A stretch of 64,000 bases of DNA from Phyllobacterium zundukense (GTDB taxonomy: Bacteria; Pseudomonadota; Alphaproteobacteria; Rhizobiales; Rhizobiaceae): positions 1 through 64,000 of the forward strand of contig NZ_CP104971.1 of assembly GCF_025452195.1 (NCBI RefSeq), in the 5' to 3' direction. A model generated the notes under the pieces. That model was not told the origin of the DNA, made no database searches, and saw only the letters and a list, made by a program, of their open reading frames with translations. Every line of letters begins with the position of its first letter. The stretch's first letter is position 1. A program made the translations under genes and the position numbers. Below, one piece after another: positions 54,801 through 64,000 of this stretch.

Positions 54801-57004
54801 ACGGCATCGTCGACGCAACACGGGTCGAGACCATCCAAGCCGACGGCGCGGTGACGATCAGCGAGAGCCGCAGCGACACTGCGGGTCAGGTTGTGGCCCG
54901 CAGTGTCATCACGATCAGTGCCGACGGCCTGACGGTGACAGAGGCCAATGACGTCAATGGCGACGGCGTGGTCGATGCGACGACCACCCGCAGCAAGACT
55001 TTACATGCCGACGGCAGCCTGACCGAGACGGTGACTGAAGCCGCCGGGGATGGCCATGTGACCAGCCAGACGACAACGACCGTCAGCGGCAATGGCCTGA
55101 CCAAAACCGTCGTCACCGATTTGAATGGCGATGGGGTCATCGACAAACGGGTCAACGAGACGACTTCGCTCAATGCCGATGGCTCACGCACGGTCACTGT
55201 TGCGACTTACAATGGCACCAGCCTGGTCGGTACGACCATCACCACGGTGAGCGGCAATGGTCTTGTCGTCAGCGCCGCGATCGATGCTGACGGCAATGGC
55301 ACGGTTGACCGGACGGTTGCTCTAACCAAAAGCCTCAATGCTGATGGCTCGGTGAGCGAGACCAGCGAGACCCGCAGCGCCAATGGCGTGCTGCTGGCAC
55401 GTTCGCAGACCCACCAGAGTGCTGACCGCAACCATGTTGTGGTTGAGGAGGATCAAGACGGCAATGGCAGCATCGATCGAAGCCGCACGGTTCATGTCAA
55501 TGCCGATGGCTCGACCACCGATATGCGGCAGACCTTTGCTGCCTCTGGTGCCCTTGTCAGCGCGAGCACAGTCATCACCTCGGCCGATGGCCTGTCGGTG
55601 ACGACGAGCACCGATGTCGACGGCAACGGCACAATCGATCGCAGCACGAGCGATATCACGACGCTGAACCCGGATGGCAGCCGCACCCGCACCATCATCG
55701 AGACGGCGAGTGACGGCACGCCGGGCGGCACGACGACACTTACGATCAGCGCCAATGGCCTGACCACTGCCACGACCTGGCGTGATGCCAGCGGGGTGCT
55801 GCTCGGTTCGGCCAACGAGACAACGACGCTCGATGCCGATGGCGGTCGGACGACGGTACGCGAAACGCATAAAGCCGATGGTCTGCTTTCCGGCAAGGTA
55901 ACGACCATCGTCAGCGGCAATGGCGAGACAACGACGGTTCTGAGCGATGTTGACGGCAATGGCGGGCTCGACCAGCGGTTCGTGGAAGTCGCGCATGCCG
56001 ACGGCAGCAAGATGACGACGCTGATCGATTATGCCGCCGATGGTGTGACAGTGACCGCTACCAGGCAAATCACGCTCAGCGCCGATGGCCTTCGGGAAAC
56101 CGTGGTGCATCGCAACGGTACGACGGAAACGCGGACCGTGCGGCAAATGACTATTCTTAGTGACGGCAGCCGCAGCGTGACCGTCAGTGAGTACGAGGCG
56201 GGGGCAGGAAGCGTAGACACCCTCAAGACAACCACGGTGACCACCAGCTCGGCGGACGGCCTGTCGGTCGTGAGCGAGCGCAGCGGCAATGGCACGTTCA
56301 TTGTGACCACCGACGCAACCAGCCTCAACCTGGACGGTTCGCGCACGCGGATCGTCAGCCGCAGTGAAAATGGCGTGCTTGTCAACAAGCAACAGATCGA
56401 AACCAGCGCCGATGGTCTTAGCGTAACGACACGCTGGGACATGGACGGCATTGGCAGCGATGATGAAACCAGCAGCGATGTCGCGACGCTGAATGCCGAC
56501 GGTACATGGACCCGTACCGTCACCAGCCGCAAGGCCGATGGCAGTCAGATCGCCAGGTCAGTAATGACCACCAGCGCCGACGGACGCACGACAACGATCC
56601 ACGAAGAACGTGTGGGGCTTGGCGCCCGCGCGCTGACTGAAGTGCGCGATGGTCTTGCCGACGGCTCCAGCGTGGTCACCGCGTCGATCCATGATAGTGC
56701 AGGGGCCCTGACCGAAAACACCGTGACGGCGACCTCGGCTGATGGACGCCGCATCAGCATTGCCCGGGACAGCGACGGCAACGGCAGTATCGACCAGCGC
56801 GAAGAGCGTTTGCAGGCGATCGACGGTTCGACAAAGACGACGATCACCGCCTATCGTGGCGACGGCAGCGTCGCCAGCCGGACCTTCGTTGCGACCTCCG
56901 CCGATGGCCGCACGTCAACGACCGAGTGGGACCTCGACGGCAATGGCAGCATCGACCGGCGCCGCACCACCCGACTCATGCCGCGCAGCGACTGGGCGAG
57001 TTGA
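51803..57004 (+). CDS. Giant Ca-binding-repeat protein, part 1 (likely type I secretion substrate)
   Basis: The part from the ATG at 51803 (AGAGGAAAG upstream) to a frameshift stop has 1733 residues. There is no Sec signal. Residues about 75-125 form a Gly-zipper (GGYAGGWAGGVLGGAF). Residues 230-330 are Gly/Ser-rich. About 345-490 holds a module opening PVLLDLSGNGF with DVNGDG, DADGDG and DTNGNG loops. Then some 20 repeats of about 50 residues follow, each with a DxDGNGxxD loop (DLDGNGSIDR) and the strand (S)ADG(L/K)(T/S)xT. No RTX nonapeptides occur. The HlyB/HlyD genes downstream make it a type I substrate by inference. The reading frame is lost at about 56990; the rest lies in the next frame. 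Confidence 0.85.
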   Translation: MTDRTNASASPKESYGIPTSASVAITGILNATSGLISEFNRDFKPAVRVGVRANLLTTTAIGLVDAVDAARHGTAADMAAETAGIGGAIAGGYAGGWAGGVLGGAFGPFGGFVGAVAGGGVGAFVGETEVQDFVDRLTSAGTELNDLRLNPSWEHQTFDPKTDHPSLANNPYGKASSFDPLGHEYSGYTGPNTGYDGPIPTLAPGTVASPISGSIGPSPTSYSPVPPSGLVMPTPLPPLQNPFGLGPAGSGSGRGSGGYDGGSGRSNQGNDNVGGSGGGSSSFGRGPAAGGKVGGSVAGGSPAKAGGSKGAAGQAARNGSNGNSVTNSNDGVGKGSGGSLKADIYPVLLDLSGNGFNVDPLTASSQFVDVNGDGYLHRMAAAGAGTGMLVLDADGDGKISRSSEFVFTEWDKTATGDLEAIRNVFDTNGNGKLDAGDARWGEFRVLVDGELRTLDALGIASIDLTPKGSGQNFTDGSAITGTTEFTRTDGTTGAVGDAELAIDANGYRIERVSVDNPDGSTTETVLGHNRDGSLAFREEITTAVDGKLTRYDDDGNGTFDRSQSDTLVVSGDGSRSRTISNFNADGSLLNRTVIVTSADGKTVTTTLDQDGDGVADQREVFVRHADGSTTTTTTAFSLDGSVSKQVETSGSADGLTKTIRSDVNGDGGFESVTTDVTQIHADGTRTRTLEQRGGDGTLLARSVMETSADSRTRTVRYDRSGSGVFDEIETIAVAVDASGTVTTTVTSRNGDGSLRGTVATAKSADGLIETVEMDLDGNGTIDRRVRRATAIDGTGNRVSSEQTTSGDGTLLSRAVTTASGDGKTIIVETDGNGDGAIDSTVTTVINADGSTTRTEKHFNPDGTLLYQSVAVTASDGLSTITQSDLDGNSTIDRIETDATVDNADGSRTRTITLRSGDGSLFGQTVTTTSADSLSETLAADLDGNGSIDRAIATAITLNADGSRQQTTATTSGSGTLLSRTVIVTSADRKTTTTSVDSDGDGIVDATRVETIQADGAVTISESRSDTAGQVVARSVITISADGLTVTEANDVNGDGVVDATTTRSKTLHADGSLTETVTEAAGDGHVTSQTTTTVSGNGLTKTVVTDLNGDGVIDKRVNETTSLNADGSRTVTVATYNGTSLVGTTITTVSGNGLVVSAAIDADGNGTVDRTVALTKSLNADGSVSETSETRSANGVLLARSQTHQSADRNHVVVEEDQDGNGSIDRSRTVHVNADGSTTDMRQTFAASGALVSASTVITSADGLSVTTSTDVDGNGTIDRSTSDITTLNPDGSRTRTIIETASDGTPGGTTTLTISANGLTTATTWRDASGVLLGSANETTTLDADGGRTTVRETHKADGLLSGKVTTIVSGNGETTTVLSDVDGNGGLDQRFVEVAHADGSKMTTLIDYAADGVTVTATRQITLSADGLRETVVHRNGTTETRTVRQMTILSDGSRSVTVSEYEAGAGSVDTLKTTTVTTSSADGLSVVSERSGNGTFIVTTDATSLNLDGSRTRIVSRSENGVLVNKQQIETSADGLSVTTRWDMDGIGSDDETSSDVATLNADGTWTRTVTSRKADGSQIARSVMTTSADGRTTTIHEERVGLGARALTEVRDGLADGSSVVTASIHDSAGALTENTVTATSADGRRISIARDSDGNGSIDQREERLQAIDGSTKTTITAYRGDGSVASRTFVATSADGRTSTTEWDLDGNGSIDRRRTTRLMPRSDWAS

Positions 57005-59447
57005 CAGTCAATCCAGCGACTTCGACGCAACCGGCAAGCTGGTAGCGACGACCAGTGTCACCGAAATCTCTGATGCCTTTGGCACGAAGCGGATATCTAC
57101 GACGGATGTCAACGGCGACGGCAGCGTCGATCGCACCGAAACGCTGAGTGTTGACAGTGCCGGGGCGATGACCTCGACAGTGGTCAGCAACGCCGAGGCG
57201 CGCAAGGCCGAGTATCTGGCCGGTGGTCAGGCCCATTGGTTGAAGGCCATTGCCGCCGAGACCCGCACCACACAGTCGGCCGACGGCCTGACCAGGACAG
57301 TGCTTAACGACTATGATGGCAATGGCACCTTCGAAACCGTCATCGTTGCCAGGCGCCAGATTGACGGGTCGAGCGTGGCAACGATCACCGAAAAGAATGC
57401 CAACGGCTCGATCAAGGCGAGCGGCACGCTTACCGTCAGCAGCGACGGGCGCACCACCATCCTCAACAAGGATGTCGACAATGATGGTGACTTTGACCAG
57501 ACGCAGACATCGGTGATGCACAACGACGGCTCGCTGCTTTTGACCGTAGTCGAGCGCAACGGCAATGGCACGCTCAAGGAGACCGTCACTGAACGGTTCA
57601 GCGCCACTGGCAAACTCGAGCACCGCCTCACCCGCGATGCGCTCGGGCGCAAGACCGCGGAGCTCATCGTCAATGCCGACGGCTCGATGACGGCGCTGAC
57701 CTTCAATGCGACGGGTGGCCAGACCCTATCGGTCAGTCAGCTAAGCAAGGCCGGGGTGTTGACCTCGGCCACGCTCTACGATCCGCTCAATGCGCAGGGG
57801 TGGTCGCGGGTCGAGCAGGCGTTCGATGCGTTGGGCCGCAAGATTGGCGAAAACCAGTTCGGCGATGACGGCTCTCGCATCAACATCAGCTTCGATGCAG
57901 CGACCGGCCAACAGATTAGTGTCAATTTCTTCAACACCGCCGGTCAGCTGACGGCGCATACCGGCTATGATTTTAGCAATGCCAATCCCTGGGCCAAATA
58001 CGAGCAGCAGTTCGATTGGGCTGGACGCGTGACCTACCAGCTCAACAGCAACGATGACGGGACCAAGGTTGCCTATACATACGACCAGGCCGGCGCGCAG
58101 ACTTATTGGACGGTAACGCAGGTGTTCGACGTCTATGGCCGTCTGACGGTGCAGTACAATGCCAATGACAATGGCAGCCAGGACCATTACGGCTGGGATG
58201 TCAACAATACCTCGGACCGCAGCTGGTGGGCGGTGCACTACGATGTCTATGGCCGCCAGGAAGCCGCGACCATCTTCTATGACGATGGACGGCGCGACGA
58301 CAATGGCTGGGACATCAACAATACCTCCAGCATCAGCTGGTGGGGTACGCACTATGACGGCAATGGCCGACTGGTCAACCAGGACGTGTTTTATGACGAT
58401 GGCGGCCGCGATGCCAACGGCTGGGATGCCTATAACACTTCGGCCTATAGCTGGTGGGGCACGCACTACGATCCCAATGGCCGGCTGACCAATCAGACCG
58501 TGTTCTACGACGCCGGCGGGCGCGACGAAAACGGCTACGATGCCTATAACACCTCGTCGTTCAGTTGGTGGGGCATCCACTATGATGGCAATGGCCAGCG
58601 CACCAACGATACCTACTTTTACGATAACGGAGAAAGGTCGACCATTAGCTGGGACCCTTACAACAGCCAGGCATGGTCGCGCGTCGACAACGTTTACAAC
58701 AGCGCCGGAACGCGGACATTTTCGGTCGAGTACTACGATGATGGCACGCGGCGGGAAACGACCTATAACAGTAACGGCAGTGTCAAAGAATGGATCAGGT
58801 ACGATCGGCAAGGCAATGTCTCCAGTCGTGGTCCGTGGGAGGGTGGAAACCATCCTGTGTTGCTGGACCTGAACGGCGATGCTCATATCGATCTTCGTCC
58901 GTTTGACCCTGCCGAGTTTGCCAACAACACCAGTCCGCTGTTCAACTGGGATGCTGATGACGTCAAGGACGGAACGGCTTGGGTCGGTCCACAAGACGGA
59001 TTCCTCGCGATCGATCTTGGTACGGGTGGTCAAGCCGGACCAGACGGTCTGATCGATCAAGCCCGGGAACTGGCATTTTCGCTTTGGCCGACAGATGAAG
59101 AGATTGCCGAACGGGGTTCTGTGACGGATCTCGAAGGTCTGAGGCTTGCCTTTGACACCAACCACGACAACGCTTTGGATTCACAGGATGCCCGCTGGAA
59201 CGAGTTCCGTGTCTGGCAGGATATCAACCAGGATGGCGTCACCGATCAGGGCGAGCTCAGGACCATGTCGGAGGCGGGCATAAGGTTGGTCAACCTACTG
59301 CCATCGTCGCAGGGAGCCGCGCAGTTTGCAGATGGGTCGGCTATTACCGGCACGAGCTCCTACGAGATGACAGATGGAACGACAAGACTGGTTGGCGATG
59401 CGACGCTCGCATTCCGCTCATCGGTTTCAGCCAACAATGCCGCATAG
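56985..59447 (+). pseudogene. Giant Ca-binding-repeat protein, part 2 (frameshifted continuation)
   Basis: This part is in the +1 frame relative to part 1. Sequence resumes at QSSDFDATGKLVATTSV and carries three more DxNGDG-type repeats. Next come YD/RHS-like strands (FDALGRKIGENQFGDDGS) and five or six 32-residue repeats with NTSxxSWWGxHYDxNGR. The closing module, HPVLLDLNGDAHIDL...DTNHDNALDSQDARWNEFRVWQD, mirrors the one near residue 345. Joined, the gene spans 7645 bp, one base over a whole number of codons (about 2548). It ends LAFRSSVSANNAA. The C-terminus would carry any export signal, so the shift should abolish export unless corrected or recoded. Confidence 0.85.
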
Positions 59448-59567
59448 CCCGATCGGCTCGACATGGAGACGACGACGCGATGTGGCGTCGTCTCCGGTCA
59501 TCACATTCTGCTGAATTCGACCGTCTTCTCTCCGGTGCTCCCAACTCGAAACCTCGGAACACCACCT

Positions 59568-60221
59568 ATGCAGCTGGTATTTTGCACGCGACGCTTCACC
59601 GCCGCCTCGCCGCGTGAACTCAGTCGGCTTTTGAAGAGGTTGGGCAAAAAACGGTTGCCTGTCGTGCTCGAATCTCCCGGCGGAGACGTCGCCGCAGCTA
59701 TGGAAATAGGTCGGATGATCCGCAAAAAAGGCTTGGATGTTACGGTCGGCAAGACCGGTTTTGATGCCTGCACCGTTGCACAAACGAAATGCGGGGCCTC
59801 GAAATATGCTGATGGCTCAACGGCTGGCTTTCCGTCCCCAAGCAATGCCTATTGCTATTCCGCGTGCCCGTTCATCCTTGCTGGCGGGGTGCATCGTTTC
59901 GTGGGGAACGCGTCCCAGATCGGCGTTCATCAGATCACCAGAACCTATAGCGAGAAAAAGGTGAGCGTTCGCGAACGATACGTCGTGCGCCGCGGCAAGA
60001 GAATGCTGGAAAGGACGATCACCACGACCAAGTTCCTCGGAAATCTAACGACAACGGAAATAAGCATGGCATACCGGCGCAAGCTCAATGCCTATTTTAA
60101 GGGGATGGGGACCGACCTGCCATCGTTGATCGCATGCTTGCGACGCCGGCATCGGACATTTCCATTTTGTTTTATACGGACATGACGAAATTCAAACTTG
60201 TTACGGCGCAGTTGATTTGAT
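59568..60221 (+). pseudogene. ClpP-fold periplasmic protein paralogue, broken
   Basis: The core matches the 487-residue protein at 39730-41193: VLESPGGDVAAAMEIGRMIRKKG, the Ser in CYSACPFILAGGVHRF, and IGVHQITR. The N-terminus, with its signal peptide and Cys-rich part, is gone. A formal start (MQLVFCTRR) at 59568 has no family similarity before RFTAASP. Near 60125 the frame shifts: one frame ends LIACLRRRHRTF..., while the next continues VDRMLATPASDISILFYTDM to a stop at 60221 as the family does. The C-terminal domain is absent. Non-functional. Confidence 0.8.
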
Positions 60222-60540
60222 GTCCGCGCATATTTGTGACCCGCGGGACAAGGCATACAACTGCATCGAGTTGAAAACGAATTGACCCAATCCGTGGTGA
60301 GAAATGTGTGTGCGGTGCATGCGCATTAACGCTCCTTTGCAATTGGCCCGGGCAATCTTCTCGGCTTTGTTTCAATGATTTGGCCGCAGTCTTGCCGCCA
60401 AAGAATAGAGTCCGAGAAATAAACGCTCACATCTTGCTGTTTACATCATATTTTCTTGCAAATCGGGTGGCTGAAGTGCTTAAGCTGACTTGGGTAGTAA
60501 TTGGGCGTTAAACTGAGCCGCGGGGGCGTGGATATCTTCA
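60222..60540. other. Intergenic before the second exporter genes
   Basis: This 319-bp stretch is AT-rich near 60410-60500. It probably holds a promoter for the exporter pair, but no clear boxes or small genes are seen. Confidence 0.4.
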
Positions 60541-62727
60541 ATGGACAGCATTGCACCGGAGGAAATCGATTCCTCCGTATCGAGTGGTGCGTCCGGCGCA
60601 GAGGTGCCGGACACCGGTTTGATCGCGTTGACGGCGATTGCCGGATACTACCGCATTTCGGCGCGCGCTGAGACCCTTGCCCGCGAATTCGCCCTGAAAG
60701 GGAGTGCCGGACGTGAGGATATTTTGCGCGCGGCCAGCTCCATTGGCCTAAAATCCCGCATCGTTGATGTTCGAGGCGAACAGCGCCTGAAAACGCTGCC
60801 AACGCCAGCCATCGCCTGCCTTGCCGACGGATCGTTCGCCATTTTCGGCGGGGCTGCGGGCGAAGAAGCCTTCCGTCTCGTCGATCCGGTGAACTTCAAG
60901 TCGCGCGACGTTACTGCCTCAGAGCTTTTATCGCAAACCGCTGGCAAATTCATTCTGGTGCAGCGGCGGTTTTCAGGGCCAGGAGTCTCGCGGGAGAATT
61001 TCGGCTTCAGTTGGTTTCTGCCGTCGATCTGGCGTTATCGCCGCTCATTGGGACATGTGCTTCTCGCATCGCTGTTTGTGCAATTGTTCGCGCTGGTGAC
61101 GCCCTTGTTTTTCCAGGTCGTTGTCGACAAGGTCCTGGCGCATCGCAGCTACTCGACCCTGATCGTCCTGGTCGTCGGTCTCGCAACAGTCGGGCTGTTC
61201 GATGTCTTCCTGCAGTACTTGCGAACCTATGCGCTGTCGCACACCACCAACCGTATCGATGTCGAACTCGGCCGGCGGCTGTTTCGCCATCTTCTCAATT
61301 TACCGCTCAGCTACTTTGAAACCCGGGCAGCCGGGCAGACCGTGGCGCGCGTGCGTGAGCTTGAGACCATCCGCAATTTCCTGACGGGGCAGGGGCTGTT
61401 TTCCGGGCTCGATTTCATTTTCACCATCGTCTTTATCTTCGTGCTGTTCTGCTATTCGACGAAGCTCGCCTGGATCGTTGTCGCCTCCGTTCCCTTCTAC
61501 CTCGCCATCGGTTTCCTCATCCGCCCGTTCCTCAAAGTGCGGATCGACGAGAAATTCGATCGTGGCGCCTATAGCCAGCAATTGTTGGTGGAGACGGTCG
61601 TTGGTGTGCAGACTTTGAAAGCCTCAGCGGTCGAACCCATTGTCGCCGCCCAGTGGGAAGAGCGGCTGGCTGCCTATGTCCAATCCTCCTTCGCCGCAAC
61701 CATGCTTGCAGCGAAGGGGCAGAATGCCATTCAATATGTCAGCAAGGTCACGAGCGCTGCGCTGCTGCTGTTCGGCGCGCAGGCTGTCATCAACGGCGAA
61801 CTGACCGTTGGGGCACTGGTCGCCTTCAACATGATCGCGGGGCAGGTGGCCCAGCCCATATTGCGGCTGTCGCAGCTTTGGCAGGATTTCCAGCAGGTGC
61901 AGGTTTCTGTTTCGCGGCTTGCCGATATTCTCAACGCGCCACAGGAGCCGCGACCCGCCATTGCCGTCAGCCTTCCCGCACCGAAAGGGGCGATCGAATT
62001 CAAGTCGGTCAATTTTCGCTATGCCCCGGAGGGCCAGGATGTCCTGAAGGATATCACGCTCGGCGTCAGACCCGGCGAGGTCATTGGCATTGTCGGACCA
62101 TCGGGATCGGGAAAATCCACCCTGACCAAGCTGGTCCAACGTTTCTATATTCCGAATAATGGCCAGGTGTTCATTGACGGGCAGGACATCGCCCAGGTCG
62201 ATCCCGCGTGGCTGAGAGCCAGCATCGGTGTGGTCCTCCAGGAGAACATGCTGTTCAACCGGACGATCCACGACAATATCGTTCTGGCCAACCCTGCGAT
62301 GTCACGTGAAGCCGCGATCCGGATGGCGAAACTCTCCGGGGCGGATGAATTCATCTGCAAGCTTCCGCGCGGCTACGACACCTTAATTGAAGAACGCGGT
62401 GCCAATCTGTCTGGCGGACAGCGCCAGCGGCTGGCCATCGCCCGCGCGCTTGCCACCAATCCGCCTATCCTTATCCTCGACGAGGCCACCAGTGCGCTCG
62501 ATTACGAGAGCGAGCGCATCATCCTCCAAAACATGCGAGAGATCGTGCGGGGGCGAACGGTTATCATCATTGCCCATCGCCTTGCCACGGTCCGTCACTG
62601 TCATCGGATCATCGGGATGAAAGAGGGGCGGATCGTCGAAGAGGGAACGCATGAACACCTCTTGACGCGGCGTGACGGCCTTTATGCCCACCTCTGGCAC
62701 CTGCAGAACGGGAGCGCGGGGATATGA
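60541..62727 (+). CDS. HlyB-type type I secretion ABC transporter with C39-like domain
   Basis: The protein has 728 residues. Residues about 20-140 form a peptidase C39-like domain (GLIALTAIAGYYRISA...LVDPVNF) that lacks the catalytic Cys: TGLIAL stands where CLAM is usual. It should bind substrate without cutting, as in HlyB. Six transmembrane helices follow (about 165-450; SYSTLIVLVVGLATVGLFDV). The ATPase has Walker A GPSGSGKST, signature LSGGQRQR, Walker B PILILDEATSALD and H-loop IIAHRLATV. It overlaps the adaptor gene by four bases. HlyB-type exporters move large unfolded proteins, which suits the giant protein upstream. Confidence 0.93.
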   Translation: MDSIAPEEIDSSVSSGASGAEVPDTGLIALTAIAGYYRISARAETLAREFALKGSAGREDILRAASSIGLKSRIVDVRGEQRLKTLPTPAIACLADGSFAIFGGAAGEEAFRLVDPVNFKSRDVTASELLSQTAGKFILVQRRFSGPGVSRENFGFSWFLPSIWRYRRSLGHVLLASLFVQLFALVTPLFFQVVVDKVLAHRSYSTLIVLVVGLATVGLFDVFLQYLRTYALSHTTNRIDVELGRRLFRHLLNLPLSYFETRAAGQTVARVRELETIRNFLTGQGLFSGLDFIFTIVFIFVLFCYSTKLAWIVVASVPFYLAIGFLIRPFLKVRIDEKFDRGAYSQQLLVETVVGVQTLKASAVEPIVAAQWEERLAAYVQSSFAATMLAAKGQNAIQYVSKVTSAALLLFGAQAVINGELTVGALVAFNMIAGQVAQPILRLSQLWQDFQQVQVSVSRLADILNAPQEPRPAIAVSLPAPKGAIEFKSVNFRYAPEGQDVLKDITLGVRPGEVIGIVGPSGSGKSTLTKLVQRFYIPNNGQVFIDGQDIAQVDPAWLRASIGVVLQENMLFNRTIHDNIVLANPAMSREAAIRMAKLSGADEFICKLPRGYDTLIEERGANLSGGQRQRLAIARALATNPPILILDEATSALDYESERIILQNMREIVRGRTVIIIAHRLATVRHCHRIIGMKEGRIVEEGTHEHLLTRRDGLYAHLWHLQNGSAGI

Positions 62728-64000
62728 GTACGGCAACGGTGGCGGCCATCAAGGCCAAGGCACTCAAGGGGGCGGCAAAACGCCAGCGCGCCGACAATGA
62801 ATTTCTCCCGGCAGCCCTCGAAATTCTGGAGACGCCGGCGTCGCCAATCCGCACCGCTTTCATCTGGTTCATCTGCATTCTCGCCACGGGTGCACTGCTT
62901 TGGAGCTACCTTGGGACATTCGACATCGTCTCAACTGCGCAGGGTAAGGTGCAACCGACGGGACGGGTCAAGGTCATTCAATCGATCGAGATGGGCAAGA
63001 CAAGATCTGTACCCGTTTCCAACGGAATGGAGGTGAAGGCAGGAGATGTTCTCGTCGATCTCGACGATACCGAAATCGAGACAGAGCAAACCGCGCTTGT
63101 CGCCAGCCTTGCCGCATTTCAGGCGGAAGTGTCACGAAGAGAAGCGGTTCTGTCGACAGTTGCCGGGTGGAAACAAGACGACAGCAGGACTTCGCGTGTG
63201 GTGACCGAGGGAAAGTTGGTCTTTCCCGAAAATGTTTCCGATGTTATTCGCCGCCGCGAACAGCTCATTTATAGAGCGGATATTGCTCAGTTGCGTTCAT
63301 CGCTGGACAATCTCGCTGCGCAGCGCCGGCAGCGGCAGACCGAGATCGATGCGCTGACTGAAACAATAACCGCACAAAAAGCTTTGGTTGTGACCCTCGC
63401 CGAACGCGTTGCCATGCGCACGGAATTGATCCCGACTGCCGCCGGATCGCGGGCGCAGGTCATCGATGCGCTGCAATCACAGCAGGAAGCACAAGCCAAC
63501 CTCGTAACACAGAACGGCCAGCTGGCGGCCGCCCGTGCTGCCCTCAACGTTGCAGCAAGCGAGGCAGCAAAGCTCGTTGACGGCTTTGTCGCGGACAATG
63601 TCCAAAAACAATCTGACGCGGCACGCCGTGTCGACGAGCTTGAACAGCAACTGATCAAGGCAAACAAACGGCGTCAGTCGATGACGATCAGGAGCCCGAT
63701 CGACGGAACGGTGCAGGCGTCGGCCATTACCACCGTCGGCCAGGTAGCAACAGCGGGGAGCGAATTGATGCGCATCGTTCCCAGCAATGGCACTCTCGAG
63801 ATCGAAGCCTATCTTCCCAACCGCGAGATTGGTTTCGTCGCCGCCGGCCAGCCCGCCGTCATCAAGATCGAGGCCTTTCCTTTTACCCGCTACGGCACCA
63901 TCGAAGGCCGCGTCACACGCGTGGCAACGGATGCCATTCCCGAGCCCGACGCCCAGCAGCTCGAGGGCGCAGCGGCGAAAGAACTGCAAAGCATCATTCC
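62724..64000 (+). CDS. HlyD-type adaptor (3' end outside window)
   Basis: At least 425 residues are present. The ATG at 62724 overlaps the ABC stop (ATGA). A cytoplasmic tail of about 45 residues is longer than in the PrtD-partner adaptor and typical of HlyD. It is followed by one membrane helix (TAFIWFICILATGALLW), a lipoyl half (VKVIQSIEMGKTRSV), long coiled coils (about 125-315), the second half (MTIRSPIDGTVQA) and the HlyD signature region GSELMRIVPSNGTLEIEAYLPNREIGFV. It bridges the exporter to TolC. The end lies beyond the window. Confidence 0.93.
   Translation, partial: MSTATVAAIKAKALKGAAKRQRADNEFLPAALEILETPASPIRTAFIWFICILATGALLWSYLGTFDIVSTAQGKVQPTGRVKVIQSIEMGKTRSVPVSNGMEVKAGDVLVDLDDTEIETEQTALVASLAAFQAEVSRREAVLSTVAGWKQDDSRTSRVVTEGKLVFPENVSDVIRRREQLIYRADIAQLRSSLDNLAAQRRQRQTEIDALTETITAQKALVVTLAERVAMRTELIPTAAGSRAQVIDALQSQQEAQANLVTQNGQLAAARAALNVAASEAAKLVDGFVADNVQKQSDAARRVDELEQQLIKANKRRQSMTIRSPIDGTVQASAITTVGQVATAGSELMRIVPSNGTLEIEAYLPNREIGFVAAGQPAVIKIEAFPFTRYGTIEGRVTRVATDAIPEPDAQQLEGAAAKELQSII

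Noticed and set aside
53200..56500. Long antisense frames (up to 356 codons) across the giant gene
   Set aside because: They arise from the periodic GC-rich repeats; there is no start context and no recognisable family.
56742..56984. First 80 codons of the overlapping frame that continues to 59447
   Set aside because: It overlaps good coding sequence of part 1 in another frame; repeat similarity in this frame begins only after about 56985.
1..64000. tRNA or rRNA genes and integrase-bounded attachment sites
   Set aside because: No cloverleaf, conserved rRNA stretch, integrase gene or direct-repeat att pair was recognised by reading; a tRNAscan run would be decisive.

Overview
The gene families point to an alphaproteobacterium, most likely Hyphomicrobiales (Rhizobium, Brucella or Phyllobacterium relatives). 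The signs are a Flp pilin, rhizobial-type IS6 and CspA sequences, a COG3904 periplasmic ClpP-fold protein, a tandem-repeat exported protein and PrtD/HlyD-type exporters. The species cannot be fixed from the sequence. Much of the window is accessory DNA: gene remnants, duplicated blocks, an IS element and several frameshifts.

Layout. (1) 1-16.7 kb is a probable anti-phage island. It holds a NACHT ATPase with an N-terminal nuclease-like domain (cut by the window edge), a HEPN-like small gene, a 1703-residue STAND-type ATPase with a nuclease-like N-terminus, two unknown genes, a 1110-residue SF2 helicase, a membrane-anchored DUF4041/GIY-YIG nuclease resembling SNIPE, and a PD-(D/E)xK-like protein. 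(2) 17-19.5 kb holds an orphan csp-type leader, an internally deleted alpha/beta hydrolase and a lone Flp pilin with a clear terminator. (3) 19.5-33.1 kb is a type I secretion locus: PrtD-type ABC protein, HlyD adaptor and a 2240-residue RTX protein. It has been rearranged. A 79-residue 'mini-RTX' (first 40 plus last 39 residues of the large protein) sits directly upstream of the exporter genes. The full gene lies about 3.3 kb away with a copied scrap of the exporter gene behind it, and a glycosyltransferase and two other genes lie between.

(4) 33.1-39.1 kb is a scrapyard: a TniQ-like remnant, a KAP ATPase, a HEPN-like gene beheaded by an IS6-family element, and a response regulator whose start codon lies in the IS end. 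(5) 39.1-43.6 kb carries exported proteins: a ClpP-fold protein, a four-repeat protein, a short His/Cys peptide and a nuclease remnant. (6) 43.6-48.3 kb is a one-strand redox/electrophile gene set (AraC regulator, nitroreductase, AhpD-like, azoreductase-like, DUF3788, zinc-less alcohol dehydrogenase family). (7) 48.3-51.2 kb has a frameshifted cspA, small genes and a third csp-type leader ending in a perfect 17-bp hairpin. (8) 51.2-64 kb is a second type I secretion locus: a 4-TM protein, a giant protein of about 2548 codons built from DxDGNGxxD repeats with matching modules at both ends (frameshifted near 56.99 kb), a broken ClpP-fold paralogue, and HlyB-like and HlyD-like exporters, the last running off the window.

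The most unusual items are the mini-RTX leader ORF, the giant non-RTX secretion substrate, and a dyad ATTGTAG-N9-CTACAAT found at four intergenic sites, three of them in csp-type leaders. The cspA gene, the giant secretion substrate and the second ClpP-fold gene each carry a frameshift near an otherwise intact frame; these could be real mutations or assembly errors.
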